Position numbers and translations under genes: made by a program. From the NCBI GenBank assembly GCA_905182555.1, contig CAJJBX010000025.1, positions 1-33,420 on the forward strand: a stretch of DNA of 33,420 nucleotides. Reading direction: 5' to 3'. Below, in pieces: positions 8,193 to 14,776 of the stretch. The DNA is from an uncultured Ilumatobacter sp. (GTDB lineage: Bacteria > Actinomycetota > Acidimicrobiia > Acidimicrobiales > Ilumatobacteraceae). Positions within the stretch are counted from its first letter, which is position 1; every line of letters starts with the position of its first letter. A model generated the notes under the pieces. The model was given only the letters and a program-made list of their open reading frames with translations, searched no databases and was not told the DNA's origin.

Positions 8193-8660
8193 TCAGTTGA
8201 CGAGACTGATGATGTCCTGGACGGACAGGTAGATCAGGGAACCTATGATCACTGTGGCAAAAACCGTGTAGTGCCAGCGCTTGCTGTGATCAGCTCGCCA
8301 GAAACGGCGAATCGAATAGATGATCGAGATGATCGCGAGGGTGCCGATTATCAGGCCGATCGCGGGGCCCGCACCACTGGCTAGGCCCACGACGGGCAGC
8401 ACGAACGGGAGAACCAGGTACATGACGATGCAGCGACACGCGGTGATCGCAATCGACTTCTGAAAGGCGCTCCGCGCTTCTTGGGCGGTCGACGTCTTGC
8501 CCTCGGGGAGCCTGAGCAGCCGGCGCATCAAGCGATCGGCAGGCGCATTCGACCGGCGGCTCGGGGCGCCAGACGTCGTCTGGGAGGTGGTGTCTGCCGG
8601 AGCGCTCACTGCCCAGCAACAGTACTCGCAGATCGTTCCTTCACCACATCCCAGCGGCAC
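8193..8660 (-). CDS. small membrane protein with Cys-rich N terminus
   Basis: This protein of about 155 aa has three hydrophobic helices in its C-terminal half: CIVMYLVLPFVLPVVGLASG, GPAIGLIIGTLAIISIIYSI, and HYTVFATVIIGSLIYL. The proposed N terminus (GTG 8660) holds a compact cysteine cluster, C-x5-C-x2-CC within residues 5-15 (CGEGTICEYCCW), suggestive of a zinc-ribbon-like metal site. A basic, Ser-rich linker follows (APSRRSNAPADRLMRRLLR). The frame stays open further upstream, but that part overlaps the divergent GNAT gene at 8718. The start is uncertain; the ATG in RLMRRLL would drop the cysteines. No family recognised. Confidence 0.6.
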   Translation of the reverse strand: MPLGCGEGTICEYCCWAVSAPADTTSQTTSGAPSRRSNAPADRLMRRLLRLPEGKTSTAQEARSAFQKSIAITACRCIVMYLVLPFVLPVVGLASGAGPAIGLIIGTLAIISIIYSIRRFWRADHSKRWHYTVFATVIIGSLIYLSVQDIISLVN

Positions 8661-8704
8661 CGAGATGGGCGCACCCGGAGCGTCGATGGAGAAACCGAAA
8701 CTGC

Positions 8705-8710
8705 TAGTTT
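8705..8710 (+). promoter_or_regulatory. -10-like box, leaderless start of GNAT gene
   Basis: TAGTTT ends exactly 7 nt before the ATG at 8718, with no Shine-Dalgarno. The same TANNNT-N7-ATG arrangement is seen before deoD (30117-30122). Confidence 0.5.
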
Positions 8711-8717
8711 TTGGGCA

Positions 8718-9326
8718 ATGGCATCGACACAACCAAAAGTGCGGCGAGCCCGCGCCACAGACCACTCGGAGGCGAAAGAGATCCTGGCGCAGGCGTTTGC
8801 GAACGACCCGGTCATGTCGTGGTTGATGGGTCCCAATCGGAACGCTGGGGACCGCTTGAGCCATCTGTTCGGCCACATGCTCGACGTCGAATTGGCCAAT
8901 GACGACCATTTTGTCGACATCATTGACTCAGGCCAGGCTGTCGCGTTCTGGCACGACGTCGATCACTGGAAAGCGTCGCCGGGCCAAGTTGTGAAAATGT
9001 TGCCGGCTGCGTGGCGGACGTTCGGACGGCGGCTTCCGCAAGCGCTGCGGACCTTGTCGATGATGGAAAAGGTCCACCCTGCTGAGCCTCATCGACATTT
9101 GGCCTTCATTGGTGTCCACCCGTCCTGTCAGGGGCAGGGTTTGGGTGGTGCGCTGTTGGCAGACATGACCCAAGACTGCGACACACGAGGCTTGGGCGCA
9201 TATCTGGAGAACTCGAATCCCAAAAACGAAGCGCTCTACGCTCGATACGGTTTTGAATCACGCGGCCCGGTTGCCTTGCCGAGCGGGGCTCCGGTGGCGA
9301 CTGCGATGTGGCGCCGCCCTCGCTGA
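8718..9326 (+). CDS. GNAT-family N-acetyltransferase
   Basis: This 202-aa protein is of the GNAT fold. The acetyl-CoA pyrophosphate loop is visible as GVHPSCQGQGLGGALL near residues 135-150, preceded by HLAFI on beta-4 and followed by YLENSNPKNEALYARYGFE, the usual C-terminal part. The N-terminal half (EAKEILAQAFANDPVMSWLM) matches the group in which an acidic FxxDPVxxW element starts the domain. The substrate is unknown. The ATG at 8718 is chosen because a TAGTTT box sits 7 nt upstream and the reading before it is not protein-like. It is divergent from the small membrane protein gene, so about 57 bp must serve both starts. Confidence 0.88.
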   Translation: MASTQPKVRRARATDHSEAKEILAQAFANDPVMSWLMGPNRNAGDRLSHLFGHMLDVELANDDHFVDIIDSGQAVAFWHDVDHWKASPGQVVKMLPAAWRTFGRRLPQALRTLSMMEKVHPAEPHRHLAFIGVHPSCQGQGLGGALLADMTQDCDTRGLGAYLENSNPKNEALYARYGFESRGPVALPSGAPVATAMWRRPR

Positions 9327-9339
9327 GGGCGGCGGCGGA

Positions 9340-9988
9340 TCAGGCGTGGGTGATCAGGCCAGCCACATCGGCAGGTCGATTAGCGACTGCAATAGCTCCC
9401 GCGCCAGCGAGTTCCTTGTGGGAACCGAACCCCCACGAGACACCGATGCAGTCGATCCCGTTGGCAATGGCGCCTTCGACGTCATGGTTGCGATCGCCGA
9501 GCATGACGACGTGATCTCCTGCAGAGATGCTGAGTGCAGCGAGTGCGTACGTAATGACGTCGGCTTTGGTGCGCCGATTGCCACTCTTGCCGCTGGAGCC
9601 CGCTTCGAAGGCGAAGTGGTGGCTTAATCCGAAGTGTGCGGTGATCCTGGTGGAGCGTCTGCTTGGCGGTGGCGAGTGCGAGCGTGAGGCCGTCGGCACG
9701 GAGCGTTTCGAGCATCTCCGGGATGCCGTCGTAGACCGTGTTCTCGAACAGGCCGATGTCGTTGTACCGCTCTCGGTACTTGTCGACGACTCGCTCGAAG
9801 TCGTCAGGGCCGACTCCGAGCTTCGGGAACGACACCTCGAAGGGCGGGCCAATGGCGTCACGAACGGCATGGTCGGTGGGCGGTTCGAATCCGCATTCGG
9901 CGAACGCGTACTGCAATGAACGTGCAATGCCGGCGTGGGAATCGGAGAGGGTTCCGTCGAGATCGATCAGGACGTGAGTTCGGGTCAT
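9340..9988 (-). CDS. HAD-superfamily phosphatase (phosphoglycolate phosphatase-like), one frameshift
   Basis: This is a Mg-dependent phosphatase of HAD subfamily I with an alpha-helical cap. Motif I DLDGTLSDS is at residues 9-17, with Asp nucleophile and acid. Motif II is ALATAK near 103-108. After the shift come the motif III lysine in NRRTKADVI and motif IV GDRNHDVEGA. The frames meet near 9649-9652, where one extra G (plus strand CTGGTGGAG) breaks KQTLH/RITAHFGL. Removing it gives 215 aa, the normal size for phosphoglycolate phosphatase or GPH-like proteins. The substrate is not determinable. Its ATG overlaps the stop of the TrkA-C gene (ATGA), so the two are translationally coupled. Confidence 0.85.
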
Positions 9989-10299
9989 GAGCTGCCTTTG
10001 GCCAGGTTCTCGAGCCGGAGGAGATCTTGGTCGGTACCGACGGCGACGATCACATGGCCGGGCTCGAGCCGGTAATCACCGGTCGGGTTGATGATGAAGT
10101 TATCGCCAGGTGGCCGCAACGCGAGGACCAGCGGCCCGCTCTCATCATGAAGATTTACAGCGCGAAGTGTTTCGCCAGCGCCCTGGTAGATCGCGTCGAG
10201 CAAGCTCAGGCTTAACAGCCTGTCGCCCACCGTGCCAAAGACAGTGACAGCGGCCATCATCTCGAGTGTGAAGCCCAGTCGGTCTGTCGTGTTTCTCAT
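9985..10299 (-). CDS. orphan TrkA-C (RCK_C) domain protein
   Basis: In this 104-aa protein, residues 50-100 look like an RCK C-terminal regulatory domain: GPLVLALRPPGDNFIINPTG, then DYRLEPGHVIVAVGTDQDLLRLENL. In whole K+ channels this domain follows a two-helix pore and a TrkA-N (Rossmann) domain, and both are missing here. The N-terminal part (EMMAAVTVFGTVGDRLLSLSL) is hydrophobic but does not look like a pore helix. Either it is the retained tail of a broken channel gene or a stand-alone ligand-sensing subunit. An in-frame stop lies just upstream. It is coupled to the HAD gene by ATGA overlap and follows the ABC exporter permease by 46 bp. Confidence 0.7.
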   Translation of the reverse strand: MRNTTDRLGFTLEMMAAVTVFGTVGDRLLSLSLLDAIYQGAGETLRAVNLHDESGPLVLALRPPGDNFIINPTGDYRLEPGHVIVAVGTDQDLLRLENLAKGSS

Positions 10300-10345
10300 T
10301 GTCGGTCGACCTGCTGGCCGTGCTGCTGCTTAAGCGCGTGCCAAT

Positions 10346-11158
10346 TTAGGAGTCGCTGAGCCGGTCGAGCGACCGGCGTGCGAATGCCAGCGTGAGTGCT
10401 GAGATCGCCGTGATTGCGATCAGACCGCCCCACATGTTGTTCCAGGTGATCGGCGCGTCGAGGAAGCCGAGTCGTGCCAGGCGAATGATGTTGGTGAACG
10501 GGTTAATGCTGGCAGCCGATTCGAGCCAGCCCTCCATGATGAAAAGCGGGGTTTGTGCATCGGTGAGGAAAATCAGAAGAAAGAAGGTGAGCTGCATAAT
10601 TGCTGCGGCTCGCATGTCGCGGAACCGGAACGCAAGGCCGAGCCCCCACCCGGTACCGAGTGCAGCAATGCCCGCTGCAGCGACATACAGCAACAGCACC
10701 CCGCCGGGGCCGTGGGTTGGCCGTGCGCCGAACATCAGCCCGACGATGATGACGATAGTGGTCACCAGCACGGCGCGAATTAATGCTGCCATGAGTGGGC
10801 CGGTGATGAGTGCAGTGCGCGGTGCTGGCGTGAGCCGGATGCGGTCGTAGAAGCCGGTTTCGAGGTCACGAATTGTTGAAAAGCCGATGCCAATGCCGGC
10901 AAAGCCAGCACCCATGAGCGTGCCGAGCGGTAGGAACCAATTGATCGAACGGTCGGTCGGGAACCCGGGGATCTGGATGATCGCGAAGAATGTTCCGGCG
11001 AACGCGATCGACTGGAATACCGGCATGATTACCGATGGTAGGAAAGCCGATGGCAGCCGGGTGATGTTGACGATGCTGCGCTTGGCAAGGCCAACTGCAG
11101 CGGCGCTGTGCGGCGTGCGTCGAGTGTCGATTGGCCGAACGGCCTGACCGGTTCTCAT
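10346..11158 (-). CDS. ABC-2 type exporter permease (second)
   Basis: This 270-aa inner-membrane permease of the DrrB/ABC-2 type has about six hydrophobic helices (VIMPVFQSIAFAGTFFAI, LVTTIVIIVGLMFG, VLLLYVAAAGIAALG, AIMQLTFFLLIFLTD). The conserved central segment DLETGFYDRIRLTPAPRTAL is the usual cytoplasmic element between helices 2 and 3. The start is ATG 11158, which overlaps the previous permease stop by one base (TGATG). The frame is open for a further 1 kb upstream, but that is the antisense-like reading of the preceding genes. With 11158-11985 and 11982-12944 it forms a three-gene exporter. The cargo (lipid, drug, polyketide) cannot be read. Confidence 0.88.
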   Translation of the reverse strand: MRTGQAVRPIDTRRTPHSAAAVGLAKRSIVNITRLPSAFLPSVIMPVFQSIAFAGTFFAIIQIPGFPTDRSINWFLPLGTLMGAGFAGIGIGFSTIRDLETGFYDRIRLTPAPRTALITGPLMAALIRAVLVTTIVIIVGLMFGARPTHGPGGVLLLYVAAAGIAALGTGWGLGLAFRFRDMRAAAIMQLTFFLLIFLTDAQTPLFIMEGWLESAASINPFTNIIRLARLGFLDAPITWNNMWGGLIAITAISALTLAFARRSLDRLSDS

Positions 11159-11985
11159 CACGAGGCGCCCAACCGGTGGCGCAGGGCTCGGAGTGAGACT
11201 GCAATCGAGATGACAGCGAGTACGCCAGGTACAAGAATTGCTCGGGCGAGCGCCGATGCGGACACGCCCTCGATGACGAGGTCGCGCATCCCTTCGACGA
11301 GATGAGAGACCGGGTTGAGGTCGGCCAGGGTGCCGTAAATACCGCTCATTGTTTCGCGGGGGAAGAATGCCGATGAGAAGAACAATGCGATGAAGAGCAG
11401 TGGAAAGGCACCTTGCACGGCTTCGGACGAACCTGTGATGAGCGCCATTGCCGACATCAGGGCGCCGATAGCCAGAGCCAGGATCGTGCCGCTCACCATC
11501 AGGCCAATCACGCCCCCGACGCCACCTTTGATAGTGAGGCCGAACGGCAGCAAGACCAGGACGAAGAAGAGGGTCTGGAATGCCCCGTAGGCCATGCCGC
11601 CCGCCATGCGCCCGACGATGATGCCAGTGCGAGTGGATGGGGAAGCAAGGAGACGATCGAAGAATCCATTCTCGATGTCGGTAGCCAGAGCAGTCGCTCC
11701 GGTGGTGGAGCCGAAAAGGATGCCCTGGACGATTGCCCCGGCGAGCGCGAAGTCGAGATACGAATCGACGGCGGGGAACCCCGGCAATTCGATCGCACGT
11801 GAGAACGACGAGGTTCCGAGTGCAGCGAAGAACAAGGGGAAGATGAGCGACGGGATGACCAGCGACGGCTGGCGGAGCAGCGATTGAATCGAGCGCACCG
11901 ATAGGGCCCATGTCTGAGCGATCACCGATGTCTGGGCGGGCGCCCTGGTCGGAGTGAGCGGTGCAGCGGCGACAGGCGACGTCAC
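11158..11985 (-). CDS. ABC-2 type exporter permease (first)
   Basis: This 275-aa permease is homologous to the following one, with the same central pattern (ATDIENGFFDRLLASPSTRTGII) and helices such as VIPSLIFPLFFAALG, GAFQTLFFVLVLLPFGL, FPLLFIALFFSSAFFP and ILVPGVLAVISIAVSL. It resembles DrrB-type daunorubicin-resistance permeases. It starts inside the end of the ATPase gene (4-bp ATGA overlap), so production of pump parts is coupled. Two different permeases with a single ATPase suggest a heterodimeric membrane part. Confidence 0.9.
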   Translation of the reverse strand: MTSPVAAAPLTPTRAPAQTSVIAQTWALSVRSIQSLLRQPSLVIPSLIFPLFFAALGTSSFSRAIELPGFPAVDSYLDFALAGAIVQGILFGSTTGATALATDIENGFFDRLLASPSTRTGIIVGRMAGGMAYGAFQTLFFVLVLLPFGLTIKGGVGGVIGLMVSGTILALAIGALMSAMALITGSSEAVQGAFPLLFIALFFSSAFFPRETMSGIYGTLADLNPVSHLVEGMRDLVIEGVSASALARAILVPGVLAVISIAVSLRALRHRLGAS

Positions 11986-12944
11986 GATTCGGCGCCCTCG
12001 AGGCGGTAGCCGGTCGCCTCGGCAAACACGTCGTCCAGGCTCGGCTCCCGAAGTTCGAGATTACCAACGGTGATCCCCGCATCGTCGAGCTCGCGCACCA
12101 CGTTTGACACGGCGCTCGGCCCCTCATGCAAGCCAACGCCGAGCGACCCCTCAGGGCTCGGGCGGAGGTCGCCGAATTTGGCGAGCAGGCCAGTGGCAAT
12201 CTGATGTGACGACTCGTCGACCGTGACGAACAGGGTTGGCGAACCGACCTCGGCTTTCAGTTCGGTCGGGCGGCCTTTGCGAACGATTACGCCATGGTCG
12301 ATGATGGCAATGCGCTCAGCGAGTTGGTCCGCCTCTTCGAGGTATTGGGTCGTCAAAAGGACCGTGGTGCCGTCGTTGTTGAGGCGGCGGATCTCCTCCC
12401 AGAGCGAGATGCGGCTCATTGGATCAAGGCCAGTGGTTGGCTCATCGAGAAACAGAACCGATGGCTCGTGGATGAGCGAGAGGGCCAGGTCGAGTCGACG
12501 ACGCATGCCGCCCGAGTAGGTGCCGACGCGGCGGTCGCCCGCAGCAGTGAGCCCGACGCGTTCGAGGAGTTCGCCAGCCCGCTGATGGTGTTGCGCCTTG
12601 GGGAAGCCATAAAGCACAGCTTGCAGCCGCAGCAGTTCGTTGCCGGTCATCAAGGGGTCGATGGCGGCGTCCTGTAGGGCAACCCCGATGTTGCGTCGGA
12701 CGCTGTCGGCTTCAGTGACAATATCGAATCCGGCGACGCGACCCGTTCCGCCGGTAGGCCGGAGGAGAGTGGTGAGCATGCGGACAGTGGTCGACTTGCC
12801 GGCACCGTTTGGGCCAAGGAATCCGAAGATTTCACCGGGCTGGATTTGGAGGTCGACGCCGTCGACTGCTTTGACGATGTCGTCGCCTGAGCCGAAATGT
12901 CGTTGCAGACCGTCAGCGACGATGGGCAGTGCAGACTCGACCAT
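11982..12944 (-). CDS. DrrA-type ABC exporter ATPase
   Basis: This 320-aa ATPase of the DrrA (daunorubicin resistance) family has Walker A GPNGAGKST near residues 43-51, Q-loop GVALQDAAIDPLMTG, signature YSGGMRRRLDLA, Walker B VLFLDEPTTGLDP, and the family-typical LLTTQYLEEADQLA. A C-terminal extension of about 90 residues (DESSHQIATGLLAKFGDLRP and LREPSLDDVFAEATG) is also typical of DrrA. It heads a three-gene exporter operon that may continue into the TrkA-C and HAD genes. No resistance or biosynthetic gene nearby identifies the cargo. Confidence 0.93.
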   Translation of the reverse strand: MVESALPIVADGLQRHFGSGDDIVKAVDGVDLQIQPGEIFGFLGPNGAGKSTTVRMLTTLLRPTGGTGRVAGFDIVTEADSVRRNIGVALQDAAIDPLMTGNELLRLQAVLYGFPKAQHHQRAGELLERVGLTAAGDRRVGTYSGGMRRRLDLALSLIHEPSVLFLDEPTTGLDPMSRISLWEEIRRLNNDGTTVLLTTQYLEEADQLAERIAIIDHGVIVRKGRPTELKAEVGSPTLFVTVDESSHQIATGLLAKFGDLRPSPEGSLGVGLHEGPSAVSNVVRELDDAGITVGNLELREPSLDDVFAEATGYRLEGAES

Positions 12945-12998
12945 TTGTCAATACTCGCAGCCGTTGCGGGCGCAATGCACTGTGACTCCGGTCAGCGC

Positions 12999-13046
12999 TG
13001 AATCAGATGGTGAATCAGATGGTGAATCAGATGGTGAATCAGATGG
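12999..13046. repeat. 12-bp tandem repeat, four perfect copies
   Basis: Four exact copies of TGAATCAGATGG run head to tail (12999-13010, 13011-13022, 13023-13034, 13035-13046). On the minus strand each unit contains the codons ACC ATC TGA, so the MDR gene ends (..LTI stop) in the first copy it meets (stop at 13041-13039) and the remaining copies repeat the same end. Confidence 0.95.
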
Positions 13047-14111
13047 TGAGGACCATGGCGCCGACGTGTTGCTTTTGTTGGAACGCATGTTGGGCTTCGT
13101 GGATTTGTTCCAGGGCGTAAACAGCGCCGACCACCGGCCGGGCGTCGCCGCGCTCAATGATGTTGACGAGGTCGGCGAAGACGGCGGGGTCATAGACGGT
13201 TGTGCCGTGGAACTCAAGGTCATTCAAGTACAGCGTCCGCAGGTCAAGGTCGACCGCCGGTCCGGCGATGGCGCCGCATGTGACGTAGCGGCCACCTCGG
13301 CGCAGCGATTCGAACCAGCCGGGGGTGTCGGAGCCACCGACGACATCGGCAACGATGTCGAACGGGCCGCCGTTGGCATCACGCGCTGCCGCATGCAAGT
13401 TGGCGTGGGACCGATCGATGACGTGGTCGGCGCCGAGCGCCCGTACCCCGTTGGCTTTGCTTGCGCTGCACACTGCGGTGACCGTGGCGCCGCGGAGCTT
13501 CGCGAGGCTCACGAGTGCTGAGCCAACGCCGCCGGACGCTCCGGTGATCAAGATTCTGTCGCTGGCTGTGAGCCGGATGCGGTGCTGCATGTGGTTCGCT
13601 GTTGCCCACGAGCAGGGAAAGCTTGCCAACTCGACGTCGGTTAATTGGCTGTTATGTACGTGGACGTTGCGGGCAGGCACCGCCACATATTCAGCAAAAC
13701 CACCGTCTCGTTCGCTGCCAAGGTAGCCCGCAAGTTCACGACGCATTGGTTCGTCGACGTCGCGCAGGCAGCAATCAACGAGCGCTCGACGCCCGATGAG
13801 TGCCTCGTCGACGTCCGTGCCGACCGCAACGACCCGGCCGCTTGGATCGGCGCCCTGGATTCTGGGGAACTGAAACCCGCTGCCACTCCACGTGCCGTCA
13901 TTGGATGTCGCGTCGGCAAACCCATCGCCGTTGTCGCCCCAGTGACGGATTTGGCGTACCACCCTGTGCGCGTGTTGATGTCGGTGTTGTTGACCCCTGC
14001 GGCAGCGACGTGGATCAGTACCTCGTCGGCTGCGGGTACCGGAACGGGCACGCCATCACGCAGAACGAGAACCTCTGGGCCGCCCAGCCCGGTGAGGACG
14101 GCGGCGCGCAT
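13039..14111 (-). CDS. zinc-type alcohol dehydrogenase/quinone oxidoreductase-like MDR, one frameshift
   Basis: This is a medium-chain reductase/dehydrogenase. The N-terminal GroES-like part reads MRAAVLTGLGGPEVL and HVAAAGVNNTDINTRTGWY. After a frameshift near 13935-13940 it continues FQFPRIQGADPSGRVVAVG, the Rossmann motif ITGASGGVGSALVSLAKLRG, and ends QQKQHVGAMVLTI. One missing G in the GGGG run at TCACTGGGGCGAC explains the shift; adding it gives 357 aa. The pattern resembles NADPH:quinone reductase/crotonyl-CoA reductase-like MDRs. Zn-site residues are only partly conserved (DCCLRDVDEPM). ATG 14111 starts 11 nt after the HD gene stop; a TTG at 14126 is the alternative. It is probably the last gene of the coxL-HD-MDR group. 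Confidence 0.85.
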
Positions 14112-14122
14112 CGTTGCAGGAA

Positions 14123-14695
14123 TCAAGCGCCGCGAAGAATTTGGCGGATCAGCGGTTCGTAGTGCTCGAGCGGGTTACTGACGTAGTCGGCGTCGAATGC
14201 CGTCTGGTCGTACTTGGCACAGAACTCTTCGGTGTGGCCAAAGAATTCACTGTCGCGAAACTTTTCGCGAGCGTCCTTGTCCATTCCGAGGTGGTGCCAG
14301 AAGTAGTAGCCCTGGAACTCGCCATGGTGCTTGACCATGAAGTGGTTGGCCTCGGAGACGAACGGTTTGACGATGCCAGCGGCAATCGATGGATGGTTGA
14401 ACGGGCTGAGCGTGTCACCGATGTCGTGGATCAGTGCGCAGAACACGTACTCGTCGTCTTTGCCGTCTTTCTCGGCTCTTGTCGCCGTCTGCAGGCTGTG
14501 CTCCAGGCGGTTGATCGGGAAGCCGCCGTAGTCCTCGCCGAGTTCGCGGAGCAGCCCGATGACTCTGTCAGCGACAAGGCCCTGGGTGACGCTGAGCTGG
14601 GGCGCGATGACGGCCCAGTCTTCAGCAGTCGATTGTTCGAAGCTCTTGAACGACGTGCGCTCGTGAGTCTCGGTCGCTTTTGCAGTGTCGGTCAT
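14123..14695 (-). CDS. PhnZ-like HD-domain protein (candidate mixed-valent diiron oxygenase)
   Basis: This 190-aa protein starts at ATG 14695, which has an AAGGAG (14707-14702) 6 nt upstream. The HD core shows NRLEHSLQTA with His66, ALIHDIGD with His90-Asp91, NHPSIAAG with His101, and KHHGEFQ with His123/124, then KYDQ and a C-terminal PLEHYEPLIRQIL. As I recall PhnZ, its Tyr24-x9-His34 and His34-x23-His58-Asp59 spacing is reproduced exactly here (Tyr56, His66, His90, Asp91), and PhnZ also ends in an EHY motif. PhnZ cleaves an organophosphonate with O2 at an Fe2 site. The PhnZ gating Glu27 position is Phe59 here. A plain HD phosphohydrolase remains the alternative. No phosphonate gene is nearby; the neighbours are form II coxL and an MDR. 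Confidence 0.75.
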   Translation of the reverse strand: MTDTAKATETHERTSFKSFEQSTAEDWAVIAPQLSVTQGLVADRVIGLLRELGEDYGGFPINRLEHSLQTATRAEKDGKDDEYVFCALIHDIGDTLSPFNHPSIAAGIVKPFVSEANHFMVKHHGEFQGYYFWHHLGMDKDAREKFRDSEFFGHTEEFCAKYDQTAFDADYVSNPLEHYEPLIRQILRGA

Positions 14696-14701
14696 GGTGC
14701 G

Positions 14702-14707
14702 CTCCTT
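14702..14707 (-). promoter_or_regulatory. Shine-Dalgarno that fixes the HD gene start
   Basis: AAGGAG on the minus strand lies 6 nt before the ATG at 14695. The longer reading from GTG at 14731 would begin inside the inverted repeat and would lack a ribosome site. Confidence 0.75.
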
Positions 14708-14723
14708 CAGGTGTTCGTTGCGG

Positions 14724-14770
14724 GCGGTCACACTGTGCCTGGCACAGTGTGCCTGGCACAGTGTGACCGC
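14724..14770. repeat. 16-bp perfect inverted repeat between coxL and the HD gene
   Basis: GCGGTCACACTGTGCC (14724-14739) and its exact reverse complement (14755-14770) flank a 15-nt spacer, TGGCACAGTGTGCCT, which nearly repeats the arm and is itself almost palindromic. It lies between the coxL stop (14777) and the HD ribosome site. There is no U-run, so it is more likely an mRNA-stabilising or attenuating hairpin, or a dispersed palindromic element, than a classical terminator. Confidence 0.9.
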
Positions 14771-14776
14771 GTCGTC

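Noticed and set aside
11159..12199. N-terminal extension of the second ABC permease to 617 codons
   Set aside because: The extra part is antisense-like, Arg/His-rich and overlaps the first permease and the ATPase. The TGATG junction gives a normal start at 11158.
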